NCBI GenBank assembly: GCA_017882835.1
Contig: JADGOU010000070.1
Coordinates: 1-10,553 of the forward strand
Direction of reading: 5' to 3'
DNA from: Frankiaceae bacterium
GTDB taxonomy: Bacteria > Actinomycetota > Actinomycetes > JADGOU01
Length of the DNA stretch: 10,553 bases
Shown here: piece after piece, positions 1 to 6,038 of the stretch
Position numbering within the stretch: position 1 is the stretch's first letter
How the letters are laid out: every line of letters starts with the position of its first letter
Notes under the pieces: model-generated
Told to the model about the DNA's origin: nothing
The model's input: only the letters and a program-made list of their open reading frames with translations
Databases searched by the model: none
Program-made: the position numbers and the translations under genes

Positions 1-174
1 CTGGCAGTCCAGCCGATCAGGGCCACCGTCGTCTCGTTTGGGGAGCCGGACCCGGCGACCGGAGACGTCGTCGTCGACCTGAAGGTGCCGCAGGCAGACG
101 CCGTCGCCCTGGCCCGGGCCGCCGCGACCGGGTCAGTGACCCTGGTCGTGCTGTCGAGCGGAGGAAGCCAGTGA
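1..174 (+). CDS. SAF/CpaB-like Flp pilus assembly protein, C-terminal fragment
   Basis: An open frame enters from the left edge and ends at TGA 172-174, leaving 57 C-terminal residues. The tail has the pattern 'VVVDLKVPQADAVALARAAATG' followed by a short hydrophobic strand (VTLVVL). This is how SAF-domain proteins of the CpaB/RcpC family commonly end: a beta strand, a P-x-D-A-x-x-L-A helix, then a final strand. In Tad loci the family is an extracytoplasmic or membrane-anchored assembly factor encoded just upstream of the CpaE and CpaF genes, which is the order here. The stop overlaps the next start as GTGA, indicating translational coupling. The N-terminus, any membrane anchor and the SAF core lie outside the window, so the family call rests on the tail and the gene order. 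Confidence 0.6.
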   Translation: MAVQPIRATVVSFGEPDPATGDVVVDLKVPQADAVALARAAATGSVTLVVLSSGGSQ

Positions 175-941
175 CGGTCGTCGCCGTGGTCGCCGGGAAA
201 GCCTCACCGGGGGCGACGACCCTGGCCGCGGCGATGACACTGGCCTGGCCGGGGCCGATTCTGCTCATCGACGCCGACCCGGGCGGGGGAGACGTGGTGC
301 CCGGCCTGCTGCCGGGCCGGGCGAGCACCGAGTCGGGGCTGTTGTCCTGGTCGGTGGCGACTCGACACCTTCCCGCCCTGGACGCGACGGCGGCGATGGT
401 CGAGCACGTCCTGGCGCTTCCTGAGGCCGGGGATGCCTGGGTGATGCCCGGGTTGCAGTCCGGATCGCAGGCCGGGGCGCTGACCGGTGGTGGCTGGACC
501 CGGCTGGCCACGGCGGTGGAACGGTGCGCGTCTGCGCTGGGCCGCGACGTCGTGCTCGACACGGGACGGTTGGGGGAGAGCACCTGTTGGCCGGTGATCG
601 CAGTCTGTGATGTGGTGCTGCTGGTGGTCCGCCCGACGGCCCGCTCGGTGCAGGCCGCGCGCGCGGCGGCGCAGACGTTACGGACCCGGCTCGGGGACCT
701 GGACTCGGTTTGGCTGGTCGTCAACGGCACCGGCCCGTACACGCCGGCGCAGACCGCGGCCGCGGTCGGGATCGGACACCTGCACAGCACGCCGGTCGAC
801 GCTCGGGCCGCCGCGGCGCTGGTCGACGGGTCGGTGGTCACCATACGGGGTCTGACCCGGACCAGGCTGGTCCGCGCGGCCGGCCAGGTGGCGGGCCGGA
901 TCACCGAAACCACCACCTGGTCGAGCGTGGGAGTGTCATGA
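171..941 (+). CDS. CpaE/MinD-like ATPase of the Tad pilus locus
   Basis: A 256-residue cytoplasmic P-loop protein of the ParA/MinD superfamily, the type that localises or regulates Tad machines (CpaE/TadZ). The GTG start at 171 has a ribosome binding site GGAGGA at 160-165 and overlaps the upstream stop as GTGA. Residues 9-17 (GKASPGATT) occupy the deviant Walker A site (consensus KGGxGKTT). The first lysine is kept (K10), but the usual nucleotide-contacting second lysine is Ala15. Residues 30-37 (ILLIDADP) form the A'/switch I strand with D34 and D36. Residues 126-132 (DVVLDTG) fit the Walker B/switch II region. The SPGxTT form is, from memory, common in actinobacterial Tad loci, so ATP turnover may be weak or absent. 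Residue 170 is encoded by TTA (678-680), a very rare codon in this DNA. The gene ends in an ATGA overlap with the secretion ATPase gene. Confidence 0.82.
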   Translation: MTVVAVVAGKASPGATTLAAAMTLAWPGPILLIDADPGGGDVVPGLLPGRASTESGLLSWSVATRHLPALDATAAMVEHVLALPEAGDAWVMPGLQSGSQAGALTGGGWTRLATAVERCASALGRDVVLDTGRLGESTCWPVIAVCDVVLLVVRPTARSVQAARAAAQTLRTRLGDLDSVWLVVNGTGPYTPAQTAAAVGIGHLHSTPVDARAAAALVDGSVVTIRGLTRTRLVRAAGQVAGRITETTTWSSVGVS

Positions 942-2467
942 GCGAGCCAGTGGACTCCCACGCTCGCAGCGACCTGCCCGCAACCATCGCGCCGTTGTGG
1001 GGAACGGCCGGCCCAACAACGGCGCCGCCGGCGCCCTCCCCGACGCCGTCGTTCGGCGCCGACGCCGGTTTCGGTGAGGCGGTCACCGAGCTGCAGCAGC
1101 GGGTCGCGACCCGGTTGTCCGCGGACGGGACCCGGTATGCCGGCCTGGACGGGGTCGGGAAGCGGCTGCGCACTCAGGCGCTGGTCAACGAAGAGCTGGA
1201 GTCCTGGGTCACCCACCGGGCGCAGGTGGGTCTGAGCGTGCTCAGCGCCGAGGAGGAGGATGAGCTGGTCGCGGCGGTGCAGGCCGCCCTCGGTGGCCTG
1301 GGCCCGCTGGAGCCGCTGCTGGCCCGCACCGACATCGAGGACATTTACTTCTCCGGGTCGGCGCCGACCATGCTGCGGCTGGCGGACGGCAGCAAGGTGC
1401 CCGGGCCGCGGTTGGGGACCTCGGACGCGAAGGTGCGCCAGCTGATCCAGTCGCTGGCCGCGTCGCCGCTGGATGACAGCGCCGGCCGGGAGTTCTCGGT
1501 GTCCCGCCCGCTGCTGCAGCTGCGGATGAGGTCGGTCGGCCTCCTCGGCGCCCGCCTGTCCGCGGCGACGGACGTCACCCCGCATCCGTCGGGGACGGTC
1601 CGGGTGCACCGGCACATGGAGACATCCCTGGAGCAGCTGCTGGACCTGGCGATGATCGACGAGGCGCTGCTGGCGTTCCTGACGGCGGTCGTGCTGGGCG
1701 GCGGCAAGATCATGGTCTCCGGCGCGACCGGGGTCGGCAAGACGGTGCTGTTGCGGGCGTTGTGCCGGTCCATCCCGCTGGATCAGATGGTTGTGACCGT
1801 AGAGGACGACCGGGAGCTGGGCCTGCACGTGGTGCCCGAGCGAGGCCGCGACGGGCAGGCGGTGCTCGAGCCGGACGGCAGCGTCCGGCTGCTGCGCCCG
1901 CAGGCGCTGGTCCGTAGCTACGAGGCACGAGCGGCGAACGCTGAGGGCCGCGGTCAGGTCACCATGGGCGACCTGCTCAACCAGTCGCTGCGCGACTCCC
2001 CGGACGTGATCGTCGTGGGCGAGACCCGCGGGGCGGACGTGGTGCACCTGCTTGACGCGGCCAGCAACGGGGTCGCCGGGGTGATGTGCACCATCCACGC
2101 AGTCTCCGCGCGGGGGGTGTTCGACCGGGTCGTGCAGATGGTCCGCAAGGCCGACCCGCCGCTGCCGGCGGACTTCGCGCTGATGGCGTCGACGTCGCTG
2201 GACGTCATTGTGCATGTGGCCCGCAACCGGGCCTATGAGCGGTTCGTCACCGAGGTGGTCCAGGTCCACTCCGGGCAGCTGGGGGAGACCGGCTACCCGG
2301 TCACCGAGCAGCTGTTCGCGCCGCGCGGCGACGGGCGGGCCGTCCCGACCGGGCACAAGCCGACCCCCGAGTTCGCGCAGCGGCTGCTCGACGTCGGGTT
2401 CGACCTGAACTGGCTGGGCCCGGGTGCTTCCACCTGGGACGGCGCCGAGGACCGGTGGCGGAGATGA
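938..2467 (+). CDS. tadA: CpaF/TadA-family type II/IV secretion ATPase
   Basis: A 509-residue hexameric-type ATPase expected to power pilin polymerisation at the cytoplasmic face of the membrane. The ATG at 938 is chosen because it overlaps the upstream stop as ATGA and has GGGAG at 929-933; a longer frame open from 710 lies inside the previous gene. Residues 1-45 are a Pro/Ala-rich, probably disordered tail. The N-terminal domain spans about 46-240 and contains the family's LGPLEPLL and DIEDIYF strings. The C-terminal RecA-like domain has Walker A GATGVGKT (262-269), an Asp box VTVEDDREL (286-294), Walker B DVIVVGE (356-362, Glu362) followed by TRG, and a His box TIHA (385-388, His387). All catalytic motifs look intact and the length is normal for the family. 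It is coupled by ATGA to the TadB-like gene, its likely membrane partner. Confidence 0.95.
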   Translation: MSEPVDSHARSDLPATIAPLWGTAGPTTAPPAPSPTPSFGADAGFGEAVTELQQRVATRLSADGTRYAGLDGVGKRLRTQALVNEELESWVTHRAQVGLSVLSAEEEDELVAAVQAALGGLGPLEPLLARTDIEDIYFSGSAPTMLRLADGSKVPGPRLGTSDAKVRQLIQSLAASPLDDSAGREFSVSRPLLQLRMRSVGLLGARLSAATDVTPHPSGTVRVHRHMETSLEQLLDLAMIDEALLAFLTAVVLGGGKIMVSGATGVGKTVLLRALCRSIPLDQMVVTVEDDRELGLHVVPERGRDGQAVLEPDGSVRLLRPQALVRSYEARAANAEGRGQVTMGDLLNQSLRDSPDVIVVGETRGADVVHLLDAASNGVAGVMCTIHAVSARGVFDRVVQMVRKADPPLPADFALMASTSLDVIVHVARNRAYERFVTEVVQVHSGQLGETGYPVTEQLFAPRGDGRAVPTGHKPTPEFAQRLLDVGFDLNWLGPGASTWDGAEDRWRR

Positions 2468-3363
2468 CCCTGCTCATCGCCGTCGGCGGCATGCTCGTCC
2501 TGACCGGCTTGGCCCTTGGTGTCGCGGTCCTGGCCGGCGTCCAGCCGCAACCACGCAAGGCCCCTGCCCTGACGTCGGCGGTCGAGCAGCGGCAGCTGTG
2601 GCGCCGCGAGCAGCTGGTCGCGATCCCGGTCGGGGTGGCCGCGATGCTGGCGACCGGGTGGGTCGCCGCCGGGCTCGGCGCGGCCGCCGTGGTCCTGATC
2701 GCCCCGGCGATGCTGCATCCGTCGGCCGCGTCGAAACGCCACATCGCCCGCCTGGAGGCGTTGGCGTCCTGGACCCGACGGCTGGCGGACCTGCTGGCCT
2801 CCGGCGCCGCCCAGACCATGCAAGACGGCCTGGCCCGGGCCGCGCTGACCAGCCCGCCCCCGATCGGCAAGGAGACCGGCGCGCTGGCCTCCCGGATGGG
2901 ACCGCAAGGGCTGGAGCCGGCGCTACGGCAGTTCGCGAAGGAGATCGCTGACCCGGTCGGGGACCACGTCGCGATGGCCCTGATCGTGCGGGCCCGGCAC
3001 GGCGGCATCGGCCTGGCGGAGGTCCTGTCCGCGCTGTCCCTCGACGTCGACGAGCAGGTCCGGATGCGCCGCGCCATCCTGTCCGAGCAGACCAAGCAGG
3101 TCGGCAACATCCGGATGATCCTCGGCGTCACCGTCCTGGTCTGGGTGCTGTTGGCCATCTTCGCCCGCTCCTACATGGCCCCCTACAACACCGTCGCCGG
3201 GCAGGTCGCCCTCGGTGTCATCGTCGCAGGGTTCGCGCTCACCCTCGGCTGGCTTCGCCGACTGTCCCGGCCTGTCGTCGGCGCCCGGTTCCTGCAGGAC
3301 CTGGTTGACCTGCCGGGCACCGCGCCTCAGCTGCCGCCGACCGGCCAGGTGGTGGCCCGATGA
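2464..3363 (+). CDS. tadB: TadB-like inner-membrane platform protein (T2SSF domain)
   Basis: A 299-residue integral membrane protein of the GspF/TadB family, expected to form with TadC the platform that couples the secretion ATPase to pilin assembly. Hydrophobic segments lie at about residues 3-25, 51-82 (probably two spans or a hairpin), 216-235 and 245-264. The cytoplasmic T2SSF region lies between, at about 96-215. It includes LASWTRRLADLLASG, a run ending ALIVRARHGGIGLAEVLSAL, and DVDEQVRMRRAI. ATG 2464 gives the same ATGA overlap seen at neighbouring junctions. GTG 2455 is a possible start three codons upstream, with GAGG at 2447-2450. The gene ends in ATGA with the TadC-like gene. Assignment as TadB rather than TadC follows from order and from the long N-terminal hydrophobic part. 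Confidence 0.88.
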   Translation: MTLLIAVGGMLVLTGLALGVAVLAGVQPQPRKAPALTSAVEQRQLWRREQLVAIPVGVAAMLATGWVAAGLGAAAVVLIAPAMLHPSAASKRHIARLEALASWTRRLADLLASGAAQTMQDGLARAALTSPPPIGKETGALASRMGPQGLEPALRQFAKEIADPVGDHVAMALIVRARHGGIGLAEVLSALSLDVDEQVRMRRAILSEQTKQVGNIRMILGVTVLVWVLLAIFARSYMAPYNTVAGQVALGVIVAGFALTLGWLRRLSRPVVGARFLQDLVDLPGTAPQLPPTGQVVAR

Positions 3364-4244
3364 ACGCCCTGCAGCTGATCGCCCTCGGCGCGATGATCCT
3401 GCTGGCCGGGGCGGCGCTGCTTGTGGCTGCGTTGCGGCCGGCCCCGCCGCAGCTGGGCACCATCATGGCCCAGCTGAACGCCCAGCCCACCCGCCGCACC
3501 GCCGCACCATCGGGCTCGGCTCCCACCTGGGCGCCGGCCGGCCTGACCGCGTTCGCCGAACGGCACCTCGGCGCGGCCGAGGCGGACCTGGTCATCCTCG
3601 GCCGCGCTCGGAGCGAGCTGGCGGTGACCAAGATCGGCTGGGCCGCCGGCGGTGCGCTGCTGCCACCCGTGTTCGGGGTGATCCTGGCCGCCGGCGGGAT
3701 CCACCCACCGTGGGCCATCCCTGCGGTGGCCTCGCTCGTGCTCGCTGTCCTGGCCTGGGTCAATCCGTCCCGGCAGGTTGCCGAGGACGCGGCCACGGCT
3801 CGGACGCAGTTCCGCGCCGCGCTGGCCGCGTTCCTGGCTCTGGTCGGTCTGGAACGCAAGGCCCGCGGATCCCCGGCCGAGGCCCTGGAGGAGGCGTCCC
3901 GGGTGTCCGGGTCGCGACCCTTTGCCCTGATCCACAGCGAGGTCCTGCGTGCGGAGCTGGCCGCGCAGCTGCCCTGGGACGCGCTGCGTGACCTCGGGCA
4001 CCGGATCGGCGTCGACGAGCTGGTCAACCTTGCCGACATCGTCAGTACCGCCGCCGACGGGGCCGCCGTCTTCGACACACTGATGGCCGAGGCCCGCAGC
4101 ATGCGGCACGCCGACCTCACCGCCCAGCAGACCCAGGCATCCCTGGCCAACGAACGCCTGACCCTGCCCACCGTCGCCTTGTTCGTCTGCTTCGGCGCCC
4201 TGCTGGTCTACCCGGCGGCCGCCCGACTCGTCGGCGGCAGCTGA
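3360..4244 (+). CDS. tadC: TadC-like inner-membrane platform protein (T2SSF domain)
   Basis: A 294-residue second GspF-like membrane protein, the expected partner of the TadB-like protein just upstream. Segments: an N-terminal span at about residues 4-25, a hydrophilic stretch (26-90), two closely spaced spans (about 92-112 and 116-134), a cytoplasmic T2SSF helical region (about 145-260) and a last span (about 268-288). The T2SSF part shows FRAALAAFLALVGLERKARG, then a Pro/Ala/Glu string with the EALEEASRVSG pattern typical of these proteins, and later LADIVSTAADGAAVFDTL. The ATG at 3360 overlaps the upstream stop as ATGA; its ribosome binding site is weak, so coupling probably matters. It is the last gene of the machinery block: a 68-base gap follows, the only sizeable break in the window. 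Confidence 0.88.
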   Translation: MNALQLIALGAMILLAGAALLVAALRPAPPQLGTIMAQLNAQPTRRTAAPSGSAPTWAPAGLTAFAERHLGAAEADLVILGRARSELAVTKIGWAAGGALLPPVFGVILAAGGIHPPWAIPAVASLVLAVLAWVNPSRQVAEDAATARTQFRAALAAFLALVGLERKARGSPAEALEEASRVSGSRPFALIHSEVLRAELAAQLPWDALRDLGHRIGVDELVNLADIVSTAADGAAVFDTLMAEARSMRHADLTAQQTQASLANERLTLPTVALFVCFGALLVYPAAARLVGGS

Positions 4245-4312
4245 CTGCCTCCACGTCCACCCCGCAACCAGGTGAAACACCACCGCACCATCAACTCACA
4301 AAGGAGCACACC
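4245..4312 (+). promoter_or_regulatory. Leader of the pilin block with strong ribosome binding site
   Basis: This is the longest non-coding stretch in the window (68 bases) and is richer in A and C than the flanking genes. A textbook Shine-Dalgarno AAAGGAG at 4300-4306 sits six bases before the GTG at 4313 and fixes that start. A very short inverted repeat (GGTG-AAA-CACC, 4271-4281) is present but too small to call a terminator. I see no convincing -35/-10 pair. The position, ahead of the most abundantly needed product (a pilin), would suit an extra promoter or an mRNA processing site, but that is inference. Confidence 0.5.
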
Positions 4313-4552
4313 GTGAAGAAGATCCGCCCCATCGCCCGGCCCGTCGTCGCGCTGACGTTGGCCTACCTCACTGTCGTCGCCGTCCTGACCGGTGCGGGCA
4401 CCGCGGCCCTGCAGGCGCGCCACGGCCGCCTCGACCGCGGCGCCTTGACCCTGGAGCAGGCCATCATCACCGCGGTGCTGTCCGGTGCGGCGATCGCGCT
4501 GGCCCTCGTCGTCGGCAACGCGATTCTGAGCCACTCGGCCAACATCCGCTGA
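4313..4552 (+). CDS. Small Flp-pilin-like membrane protein
   Basis: A 79-residue protein, GTG start set by the strong AAAGGAG at 4300-4306. The sequence R-G43|A-L-T-L-E48 followed by a hydrophobic run (about 50-71) matches the class III prepilin pattern: cleavage after Gly, Glu at +5, hydrophobic helix. If cleaved, a 36-residue mature pilin results, short like known Flp pilins. Its place between tadC and the TadE genes supports a pilin or pilin-like role. The odd feature is a second hydrophobic segment (about residues 9-34) before the cleavage motif, where a short charged leader is expected. The alternative is a two-span membrane protein that is not processed. The stop at 4550-4552 is in the same frame as the following TadE-like gene, with only five sense codons between. 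Flp identity is inferred from the motif, size and context. Confidence 0.6.
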   Translation: MKKIRPIARPVVALTLAYLTVVAVLTGAGTAALQARHGRLDRGALTLEQAIITAVLSGAAIALALVVGNAILSHSANIR

Positions 4553-4567
4553 CCCGCCCCGACTGCC

Positions 4568-5023
4568 ATGACGACGCCACCAGCACGTTCGCGCCACCGC
4601 CGCCGCACGGCGGTGCGGCAAGGCTGGCTGAGCGCTGCTCATTCCTCCCGACGAGATCTCGGCTCAGCCAGCCTGGAGATGGCGATCCTCTTCCCGCTCG
4701 TGCTCACCTTGACCTTCGGTGCGCTGCAGGCTGGTTTGTGGTTCGAGGCCCGCAGCATGTGCCAGGCTGCCGCGCAGGCCGGGGTGCGGGCCGGCAAGGT
4801 CTTGAACGCGCCTTCCGGGGCGGGGGCCGGCGCGGCCCGCTCCTACCTGGCCGACGTGGCCGGCAGCCTCGTCGTCGGACCCTCGCTCAGCGAGGGTCGA
4901 ACCGCCGCCACGGTCACCGTCCGATGCTCCGGCCAGGCGCAGAACGTCATCCCGCTGCCCGGGTTCGAAATCAGCGTCACTCAGTCCGCGAACGCCGGTA
5001 TCGAACGGTTCACTACCAGATGA
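4568..5023 (+). CDS. tadE: TadE-like pseudopilin
   Basis: A 151-residue TadE-family protein, a minor pilin-like component of Tad machines. Residues 1-31 are a basic, Arg/His-rich leader. G32|S-A-S-L-E37 gives a prepilin-type site with Glu at +5, followed by the hydrophobic helix MAILFPLVLTLTFGALQAGL (38-57). The rest is an extracytoplasmic domain with two cysteines (C65, C120) and the TadE-type ending 'ANAGIERFTTR'. The ATG at 4568 follows the previous stop by 15 bases and has no clear ribosome binding site; GTG 4613 is an in-frame alternative that would still keep the whole motif. The gene is in the same frame as the small pilin-like gene upstream. It ends in an ATGA overlap with the next pseudopilin gene. 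Confidence 0.85.
   Translation: MTTPPARSRHRRRTAVRQGWLSAAHSSRRDLGSASLEMAILFPLVLTLTFGALQAGLWFEARSMCQAAAQAGVRAGKVLNAPSGAGAGAARSYLADVAGSLVVGPSLSEGRTAATVTVRCSGQAQNVIPLPGFEISVTQSANAGIERFTTR
4595..4615 (+). other. Strong GC-rich stem-loop near the 5' end of the TadE-like gene
   Basis: CACCGCCG (4595-4602) and CGGCGGTG (4608-4615) are perfect complements separated by the five bases CCGCA, giving an 8-bp stem with seven G-C pairs. It starts 43 bases after the pilin-like stop and 27 bases after the TadE-like ATG. No T-run follows, so it is not an intrinsic terminator. It could slow translation of tadE or protect the 3' end of a processed pilin mRNA; in G+C-rich DNA it could also be chance. Confidence 0.35.
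4878..4898. repeat. 21-base near-perfect palindrome inside the TadE-like gene
   Basis: GACCCTCGCT (4878-4887), one central C, then AGCGAGGGTC (4889-4898): ten complementary pairs around one base. It encodes a loop region of the TadE-like ectodomain (around SLSEG). On RNA it would fold as an 8-bp stem with a five-base loop. It could be an intragenic operator-like dyad, but in DNA of this composition one such repeat per 10 kb is not surprising. Confidence 0.3.
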
Positions 5024-5532
5024 GACACCTACCTAACATCCGCGCGCGGCGCCTCGCCCGACGAGGTCGAGGTGGCCTGCGCACCGATCGCCGGGACCGC
5101 GGCTCGGCGACGCTAGAGCTGTCGATCCTGGCCCCGGTGATGCTGCTGCTCATCGGGTTCGTCGTCGTCGCCGGCCGGGTCGCGGTCGCCGGCGCCGCCG
5201 TCACCTCCATCGCCGGAAACGCAGCCCGGGACGCCTCCCTGGCCCGGGACGCCCGGGGGGCTGTCGCGGCGGCGTCCAGCTCGGCCAGGGCTTCCCTGAC
5301 GGCGCAGGATCTGCATTGCGCGGGCGGCGGCGACGTCGCGGTCGACCCGAGCGGGTTCGCCGGGGCCGCTCGAGGCGGCGGGGGCCAGGCGGTCGTGGTC
5401 ACGGTTACCTGCCTGGTCAGCTTCTCCGATCTGGGGTTCCCCGGCCTGCCCGGCAGCCGGAGCCTCACCGACCAGGGGGTCAGCCCGATCGACCCGAACC
5501 GGGCCGCCACCAGCGGGGGGCTGTCGCCGTGA
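5020..5532 (+). CDS. Second TadE-like pseudopilin
   Basis: A 170-residue protein starting at ATG 5020, which overlaps the upstream stop as ATGA; an open frame extends further back to 4738 but only inside the previous gene. No ribosome binding site is obvious, so translation likely depends on coupling. Residues 1-27 are strongly basic (Arg-rich). G28|S-A-T-L-E33 is a clear prepilin-type site with Glu at +5, followed by the hydrophobic helix LSILAPVMLLLIGFVVVAG (34-52). The ectodomain has two cysteines (C100, C131), a Gly-rich loop (about 111-122) and the ending S-P-I-D-P-N-R (155-161), which resembles the C-terminal pattern of actinobacterial TadE proteins as I remember it. Likely a minor pilin that works with the first TadE-like protein. 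TadF is the alternative name, since Tad loci often hold a TadE/TadF pair. Confidence 0.8.
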   Translation: MRHLPNIRARRLARRGRGGLRTDRRDRGSATLELSILAPVMLLLIGFVVVAGRVAVAGAAVTSIAGNAARDASLARDARGAVAAASSSARASLTAQDLHCAGGGDVAVDPSGFAGAARGGGGQAVVVTVTCLVSFSDLGFPGLPGSRSLTDQGVSPIDPNRAATSGGLSP

Positions 5533-6038
5533 TGCGCCCGAGCCCGAACCCCACCCGCCGCCGTGTCCCGGCCGGCCGGGCGAACCTGGCCACCGTGGCC
5601 CGGCCCGCTCTGGTCGCCCGGCTGGGTCACCGAATCCAGTTCACTGTGCGTCCCATCGTCCGGGACCGCGGGTCCATCACCTTGTGGGTGGCGGTCACCT
5701 TCGTGGCCATCCTGGCCGTGGCCGGACTGGTCGCTGACGGCGGAGCGAAGATCCGGGCCGGCGAGCGGGCCGACATCGTGGCCGGCGAGGCCGCCCGGGC
5801 GGCCAGCTACGCCAGCGGCCCCGACGACACCTCCCGGGTCGCCGCCGCCGCGGCGGCAGCCCGCGGGATCCTCTCCCGCTCCGGGATGGCCGGGTCGGTC
5901 GCCGTCGCCTCACCCGGGCGGATCAACGTGACCGTGCATGCCTCGGCGACCGGGCCGATCAGCGGGCTGACCTACACGGTCACCCGCAGCGCCACCGCCC
6001 AGCTGCTCCTTGGAGTCCGATCAGGAGGAACCCCATGA
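5532..6038 (+). CDS. TadG-like pilus assembly protein (short)
   Basis: A 168-residue protein whose ATG at 5532 shares one base with the preceding TGA (TGATG); GTG 5529 would give a GTGA overlap and is a possible alternative. A long basic leader (residues 1-46) precedes D-R-G47-S-I-T-L-W and a hydrophobic helix (about 51-69) ending VADGGAKI, a pattern of the Tad/TadG N-terminal family in which the helix is followed by a D-x-G string. The Glu normally at +5 of a prepilin is Trp52, so processing by a prepilin peptidase is doubtful. The remaining ~100 residues are an Ala-rich helix and a beta-rich stretch. The von Willebrand-type extension of full-length proteobacterial TadG is absent. The end overlaps the LysM-BTAD gene as ATGA. 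Confidence 0.75.
   Translation: MRPSPNPTRRRVPAGRANLATVARPALVARLGHRIQFTVRPIVRDRGSITLWVAVTFVAILAVAGLVADGGAKIRAGERADIVAGEAARAASYASGPDDTSRVAAAAAAARGILSRSGMAGSVAVASPGRINVTVHASATGPISGLTYTVTRSATAQLLLGVRSGGTP
6023..6028 (+). promoter_or_regulatory. Strong ribosome binding site for the LysM-BTAD gene
   Basis: AGGAGG at 6023-6028 lies inside the end of the TadG-like gene, six bases before ATG 6035. It is the best Shine-Dalgarno match in the window and fixes the start of the large downstream protein. A regulator-like protein with such a strong site, plus ATGA coupling, should be made in amounts comparable to the pilus proteins. Confidence 0.75.

Noticed and set aside
710..937. Upstream extension of the CpaF/TadA frame to 710.
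   Set aside because: It lies wholly inside the CpaE-like gene, reads as low-complexity Arg/Gly/His, and ATG 938 has both the ATGA overlap and a ribosome binding site.
17..2356. A 779-residue open frame on the minus strand.
   Set aside because: It lies opposite the CpaE-like and CpaF/TadA genes, is low-complexity in Arg, Gln, Gly and Pro, and has no recognisable domain. Long antisense frames are expected in G+C-rich DNA with G/C third positions.
4271..4281. Short inverted repeat GGTG-AAA-CACC in the gap after the TadC-like gene.
   Set aside because: A 4-bp stem with a three-base loop and no T-run is too weak to be called a terminator or operator.
3239..4283. Two long minus-strand frames opposite the TadC-like gene.
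   Set aside because: No domains or sensible start signals; both mirror the clear TadC coding frame.
4738..5019. Upstream extension of the second TadE-like frame to 4738.
   Set aside because: It overlaps the first TadE-like gene out of frame and would place a long Arg-rich stretch before the prepilin motif; ATG 5020 gives a normal leader.
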